This document shows positions 60,680 to 64,000 of a DNA stretch of 64,000 nucleotides, in pieces (positions within the stretch are counted from its first letter, which is position 1; every line of letters begins with the position of its first letter). Both the position numbers and the translations under genes were made by a program. Location: positions 106,131 through 170,130 of the forward strand of contig NZ_JAGQDE010000012.1 of NCBI RefSeq assembly GCF_018069755.1, written 5' to 3'. The DNA comes from Ideonella aquatica. GTDB taxonomy: Bacteria > Pseudomonadota > Gammaproteobacteria > Burkholderiales > Burkholderiaceae_C. The notes beneath the pieces were generated by a model, which worked only from the letters and a program-made list of their open reading frames with translations, ran no database searches and was not told the origin of the DNA.

Positions 60680-62347
60680 GTGGCCCGGCCGCCCGCCCAG
60701 CCCGCGCCGGCCGCGCCCGATCCGCTGGCCGCCGCGCGCGCCCAACTGGCGCGTCAATGCCCACCGCCCGCCGCCCTGCGCCCGCAGGCCCAGGCGCTGC
60801 GCGACGGCAAGCACCTGCTGGCCGATCTGGAGCTGCGCCAGCATCTGGCTGACCATCCCGACGACGCCGACGCCTGGTGGCTGGCCGCCCAGGCCAGCGA
60901 GCGCCTGGACCGCGCGCCCCAGGCCATGGACCAGCTGCGACGCTGCCTGGCGCTGGCGCCGCAGCACGATGCCGCGCGCTTCCGGCTGGTCGAGCTGTTG
61001 CTGCGCGACGAGGAACTGGCCGCCGCGAGCGCGCAACTGGATCAACTGCTGAGCCAGCAGCCCGCGCAGCCGCTGTTCCTGCACCACCAGGCCAATGTGC
61101 TGGAGCGCCTGGGCCAGGGCGAGCAGGTGCTGCCCTTGGTTGAACGCCTGCTGGCCACCGCGCCCAGGCAGCCGGCCTTCCAGGTGCGCCTGGGCCATGC
61201 GCTGCGCGTGGCCGGCCGCCACGCCGACTGCGTGGCCGCCTACCGCGCCGCGCTGCGCCTGCAGCCCGACTGCGGCGCTGCCTGGGCCGCGCTGGCCAAC
61301 CTGAAGACGCACCGTTTCGACGACGCTGACCTGGCCACGCTGCGCCAGTGGCTGGGCCGCCGCAGCCTGCCCGAGGCCGAGCGCCCGGCGCTGCAGTTCG
61401 CGCTGGCCCGCGCGCTGGAGCTGCGCGCCGAGTATGCCGAGTCCTTCCAGCTCTACCACCAGGCCAACCTCAGCCTGCGCGCGCGCATCCGCTACGACGC
61501 CGCCGCGCTGCAGGCCATGATCGATGCCCAGATCCAGGGTCTGGACGGGGCCTTCTTCGCCCGCAGCGCGGGGCAGGGCGACCCATCACCCGAGCCGATC
61601 TTCATCGTCGGCCGCCCGCGCTCGGGCTCCACGCTGGTCGAGCAGATGCTGGCCAGCCACCCCGCGGTGGAAGGCACCTCCGAGCTGACCTATGTGGGCC
61701 ACCTGGCGCGCGTGCTGGCCGAGCGGCGCCAGGGCGAGCTGGGGCCCGCCCATGTGGCCGCGCTGCTGCGCCAGCCGCCCCAGGCCTGGCGCCCGCTGGG
61801 CCAGGACTACCTGCGCCGCGCCAGCGCACATCGCCACAGCGGCCGCCCGCGCTTCATCGACAAGCGGCCCGCCAATGTGCTGCACCTGGGCCTGATCCGC
61901 GCCATGCTGCCGCAGGCCGCGATCATCGATGTGCGCCGCCATCCGGTGGCCAACGCCTGGTCGATGTACAGCGCCTACGGCCGCGGCGCGCTGTCGCTGC
62001 AGGAGCTGGGCCACTACGCCCGCCACTACCTGCGTCTGGTCGATCATGTGCAGCGCCTGCAGCCGGGCCGTGTGCTGACGCTGCACTACGAGGCCTTGGT
62101 GCAGTCGCCCGAGCCGGTGCTGCGCGGCCTGCTGGACCACCTGGGCCTGCCCTGGGACAGCGCCTGCCTGCGCTTCCACGAGAACACCCGCCAGGTGCTC
62201 ACGCCCAGCTCCGAGCAGGTGCGCCGGCCGCTGGACACCCAGGCCCTGGACCACTGGCGCCACTTTGAGCCCTGGCTGGGGCCGCTGGTGGAGGCGCTGG
62301 GCGATGCAGCCGGCTACCGGCTGCCGGCCAGCGGCCTGAGCGCCTGA
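60680..62347 (+). CDS. TPR-repeat sulfotransferase family protein
   Basis: 555 aa. The N-terminal half (residues about 40-250) has TPR-like helical repeats rich in Leu/Ala (e.g. LAHQASERLDRAPQAMDQL type). The C-terminal half (from residue 305) is a sulfotransferase: FIVGRPRSGSTLVEQML is the phosphosulfate loop and IIDVRRHPVANAWSMY the second motif. No signal peptide. The GTG start directly follows the enoyl-CoA hydratase stop. Such proteins may sulfate or otherwise modify another protein; the acceptor is unknown. Confidence 0.88.
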   Translation: MARPPAQPAPAAPDPLAAARAQLARQCPPPAALRPQAQALRDGKHLLADLELRQHLADHPDDADAWWLAAQASERLDRAPQAMDQLRRCLALAPQHDAARFRLVELLLRDEELAAASAQLDQLLSQQPAQPLFLHHQANVLERLGQGEQVLPLVERLLATAPRQPAFQVRLGHALRVAGRHADCVAAYRAALRLQPDCGAAWAALANLKTHRFDDADLATLRQWLGRRSLPEAERPALQFALARALELRAEYAESFQLYHQANLSLRARIRYDAAALQAMIDAQIQGLDGAFFARSAGQGDPSPEPIFIVGRPRSGSTLVEQMLASHPAVEGTSELTYVGHLARVLAERRQGELGPAHVAALLRQPPQAWRPLGQDYLRRASAHRHSGRPRFIDKRPANVLHLGLIRAMLPQAAIIDVRRHPVANAWSMYSAYGRGALSLQELGHYARHYLRLVDHVQRLQPGRVLTLHYEALVQSPEPVLRGLLDHLGLPWDSACLRFHENTRQVLTPSSEQVRRPLDTQALDHWRHFEPWLGPLVEALGDAAGYRLPASGLSA

Positions 62348-62348
62348 A

Positions 62349-62630
62349 TCACTCCACCACCTTCACGTCCTTCCAGAAGGCGATGCGGCCCTGGATCTCG
62401 GCCGCGGCATCCTTGGGCGCGCGGTAGGTCCAGGCGGCGTCGGGTAGCGCGTCGCCGTCGACGAACACGGTGTAGTAGCTGGCCTCGCCCTTCCAACTGC
62501 ACATGGTGCGGGTGTTGCTGGGCAGCAGGTACTGCGGGTTCACGGCCGATTCGGGGAAGTAGTGGTTGCCTTCGACCAGCACGGTGTCGTCGCTCTCGGC
62601 GATGACGGTGTTCTTCCAGAGGGCGCGCAT
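62349..62630 (-). CDS. DUF427 domain protein
   Basis: 93 aa single-domain protein of the DUF427 family: LWKNTVIAESDDTVLVEGNHYFP, CSWKGEASYYTV and AAWTYRAPKDAA are recognisable. The fold is a small beta barrel; function unknown. ATG 62630 with GGAGA upstream. Its stop comes 1 nt after the sulfotransferase stop, convergent, and it follows the LysR gene by 26 nt. Confidence 0.93.
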   Translation of the reverse strand: MRALWKNTVIAESDDTVLVEGNHYFPESAVNPQYLLPSNTRTMCSWKGEASYYTVFVDGDALPDAAWTYRAPKDAAAEIQGRIAFWKDVKVVE

Positions 62631-62656
62631 CGGGGTCTCCTTGAGGGTGGAATGAG

Positions 62657-63574
62657 TCAGCCCGGCAGCGAGCGGGCGGCGGTGCCCTGGGGCAAGGCCT
62701 TGACCAGCTCGCCGATCAGGCGGCTGGCCTGGCGCATCAGCGGCGTAGGGCGCTTGTGGGCCGAGCTGGCCAGGCACAGCACGCTGATCAGCGGCGGCTC
62801 GGTGATCGGCCGCACGGCCAGCTCGTCGCCGCGGCCGGAGGCGGCTACTGCGCTGGCGGTGAGCACTGCATGGCCGTGGCCGGCGGCGACCAGATCCACG
62901 ATGGCGGCGATGCTGGACACCTCCCAGCGCACCTGTAGCGTCAGTCCGGCCAGCGTGGCCTGGCTGTCCAGTTGGCGGCGGATCACATGCTGGCGCTCGG
63001 GCAGCACCAGTGGCAGCGGCGCCAGGTCCTTGAACGGCAGCGGGCCACGCCCGGCATCGCGTGCGCGCTGCACCAGGCACAGGCGCTCTTCCAGCAGCGG
63101 CTTGAATTCCAGGCCGGGCTGGGTCTCGGGGTTGTGTACCAGGCCCAGGTCCACGCGGCCGGTGCTGATCCACTCGGCCACATGGCTGGACAGACCCTCC
63201 ACCAGCGCCAGCCGCGCCTTGGGCAACTGGCGCTCGAAGGCCTCGATCAGCGGCAGTGTGAGCTGGCGGCCGATGCTGGGCGGCACGCCAATCGTCACAT
63301 GTCCCACCGGCTCGTCGCGGCTGGCGCCCATGTCGGCCCGCGCCTGCGCCACCTGCTGCAGGATCTCGGTGGCATGGCCGAACAGCCGCCGACCGGCATC
63401 GGTCAGCACCACGCCACGGCCGTTGCGCAGCAGCAGCGTCTCTCGCAGGTCGATCTCCAGCGCCCGCACCTGGCGGCTCAAGGCCGGCTGGGCAATGTCC
63501 AGCACCACCGCCGCCTTGCTGAAGCTGCCCAGCTCGGCCACGCTGACGAAGTACTCCAGCTGCTTGAGGTTCAT
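62657..63574 (-). CDS. LysR-family transcriptional regulator
   Basis: 305 aa. N-terminal winged HTH (LKQLEYFVSVAELGSFSKAA, ALSRQVRALE) and a substrate-binding effector domain (VTIGVPPSIGRQLTLPLIEAF, WISTGRVDLGLVHNPETQ). It resembles LysR regulators of aromatic or fatty-acid metabolism, but the effector and target are unknown. The gene is next to DUF427, whose operon it may share. ATG 63574. Confidence 0.93.
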   Translation of the reverse strand: MNLKQLEYFVSVAELGSFSKAAVVLDIAQPALSRQVRALEIDLRETLLLRNGRGVVLTDAGRRLFGHATEILQQVAQARADMGASRDEPVGHVTIGVPPSIGRQLTLPLIEAFERQLPKARLALVEGLSSHVAEWISTGRVDLGLVHNPETQPGLEFKPLLEERLCLVQRARDAGRGPLPFKDLAPLPLVLPERQHVIRRQLDSQATLAGLTLQVRWEVSSIAAIVDLVAAGHGHAVLTASAVAASGRGDELAVRPITEPPLISVLCLASSAHKRPTPLMRQASRLIGELVKALPQGTAARSLPG

Positions 63575-64000
63575 GCGGGCGATTATCAACGCGCTACACC
63601 CACCGTGCCGCCAAGGGCTGGGCAGGCGGCAGGGCCGGCCATTGGAGGGCGCCGAGGAGCGCAGGACTGCAGGGCAAATCCTTCTGACTTGGCCCACACT
63701 GTCTGAGCGCAGCGAACCGCAGGTGAGCGTAGCGAGTTTGGGGGCCGCCCTGCAGGCCGAGCACCGCAGGGAAGTCGGCGCAGCCGACCGCCCTCGCTGG
63801 CCGGCGCTGCCTGCCTGCCCAGCCCTTGGCTCGCTCCGACCGTTGCAAGGGTCTTACTGCAGAGGTTGGCGCACAGCCAAGGCCTGAGCGGCCTGGGTCT
63901 GTCGTCGCAGACGGTGGCGGTCGGCTGCGCCGACTCCCCTCGGGTGCTCGCCACCCCGGGGTGGTCGCCAAACTCCCTGCGCTCGCCTGCGGCTCGCTGC
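63575..64000. other. Non-coding, repeat-bearing 3' end of the window
   Basis: 426 nt with no convincing gene; open frames here use codons unlike the neighbours. It contains a 20-nt inverted repeat (listed separately) and a short direct repeat, GAGCGCAGCGA at 63705 and GAGCGTAGCGA at 63725. Such GC-rich palindromic DNA could be a dispersed repeat or an island boundary. Confidence 0.6.
63773..63935. repeat. 20-bp exact inverted repeat with internal hairpins
   Basis: Arm 63773-63792 is the exact complement of 63916-63935, 123 nt apart. Each arm holds its own hairpin, GTCGGC-N3-GCCGAC (63774-63788 and 63920-63934). Confidence 0.75.

Noticed and set aside
63594..63971. Minus-strand frames in the final 430 nt
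   Set aside because: Arg/Pro/Ala-rich, no family and no Shine-Dalgarno.

Overview
The window is chromosomal DNA from a high-GC betaproteobacterium, most likely of the order Burkholderiales (Leptothrix/Rubrivivax/Roseateles-like). The evidence is very GC-rich codon use, frequent GTG/TTG starts, a glucokinase-RpiR fusion, a PyrB-PyrC' pair, an aa3-type cytochrome oxidase cluster with Sco proteins, and HrcA-type (CIRCE) control of rpoH. The genus is inference. Genes are tightly packed, many with 4-bp stop/start overlaps. No tRNA, rRNA, CRISPR array, insertion sequence or prophage was recognised.

Layout. 1-5.1 kb: the 3' end of a CheA-type hybrid kinase, a GGDEF diguanylate cyclase and a photolyase. 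5.2-9.7 kb: a compact operon yqgE-ruvX-pyrR-pyrB-pyrC'-plsC, whose dihydroorotase homologue has lost its metal-binding histidines. 9.7-10 kb: a convergent spacer rich in hairpins. 10-29 kb: a carbohydrate island with a glucokinase-RpiR fusion head to head with a second glucokinase, a MATE transporter, a secreted alpha-amylase, a TonB-dependent receptor, a flavin-dependent halogenase-like protein, MalE/MalF/MalG-type ABC components, two more GH13 enzymes and a small SDR protein. Five TGTAG-N5-CTACA-like palindromes and one more degenerate copy lie in the three promoter regions of this island, so it looks like one regulon whose regulator is encoded elsewhere. No MalK ATPase is present.

29-38 kb: a sulfotransferase-like/class IV aminotransferase pair, then housekeeping genes (gpmA, rhodanese, grxC, secB, gpsA), two poorly characterised proteins, and rpoH behind a perfect CIRCE element. 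38.4-48.1 kb: a respiratory island with three Sco-family copper proteins, ctaB, a di-heme cytochrome c4, an odd haem-copper-oxidase subunit I-like protein, ctaD-ctaC-sco-ctaE and ctaA. CtaD lacks both the D-channel glutamate (it has YSHPAV) and the K-channel lysine.

48-64 kb: a BioC-like methyltransferase, comF, trmL, a MASE1/CHASE/PAS hybrid kinase, ychF, a UbiH-type monooxygenase, dsbC, a DUF3429 protein, an M61 peptidase, a DUF3108 protein, an enoyl-CoA hydratase, a TPR-sulfotransferase, a DUF427 protein and a LysR regulator. The window ends in about 430 bp of apparently non-coding, repeat-bearing DNA.

The main functional story is the starch/maltodextrin island. A secreted amylase would cut the polymer, the TonB receptor import oligosaccharides, MalEFG move them across the inner membrane, cytoplasmic GH13 enzymes release glucose, and two glucokinases phosphorylate it. 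The halogenase-like flavoprotein sits inside this regulon without an obvious role. The second story is an A2-like aa3 oxidase with unusual proton-path residues and its own copper and haem maturation genes.
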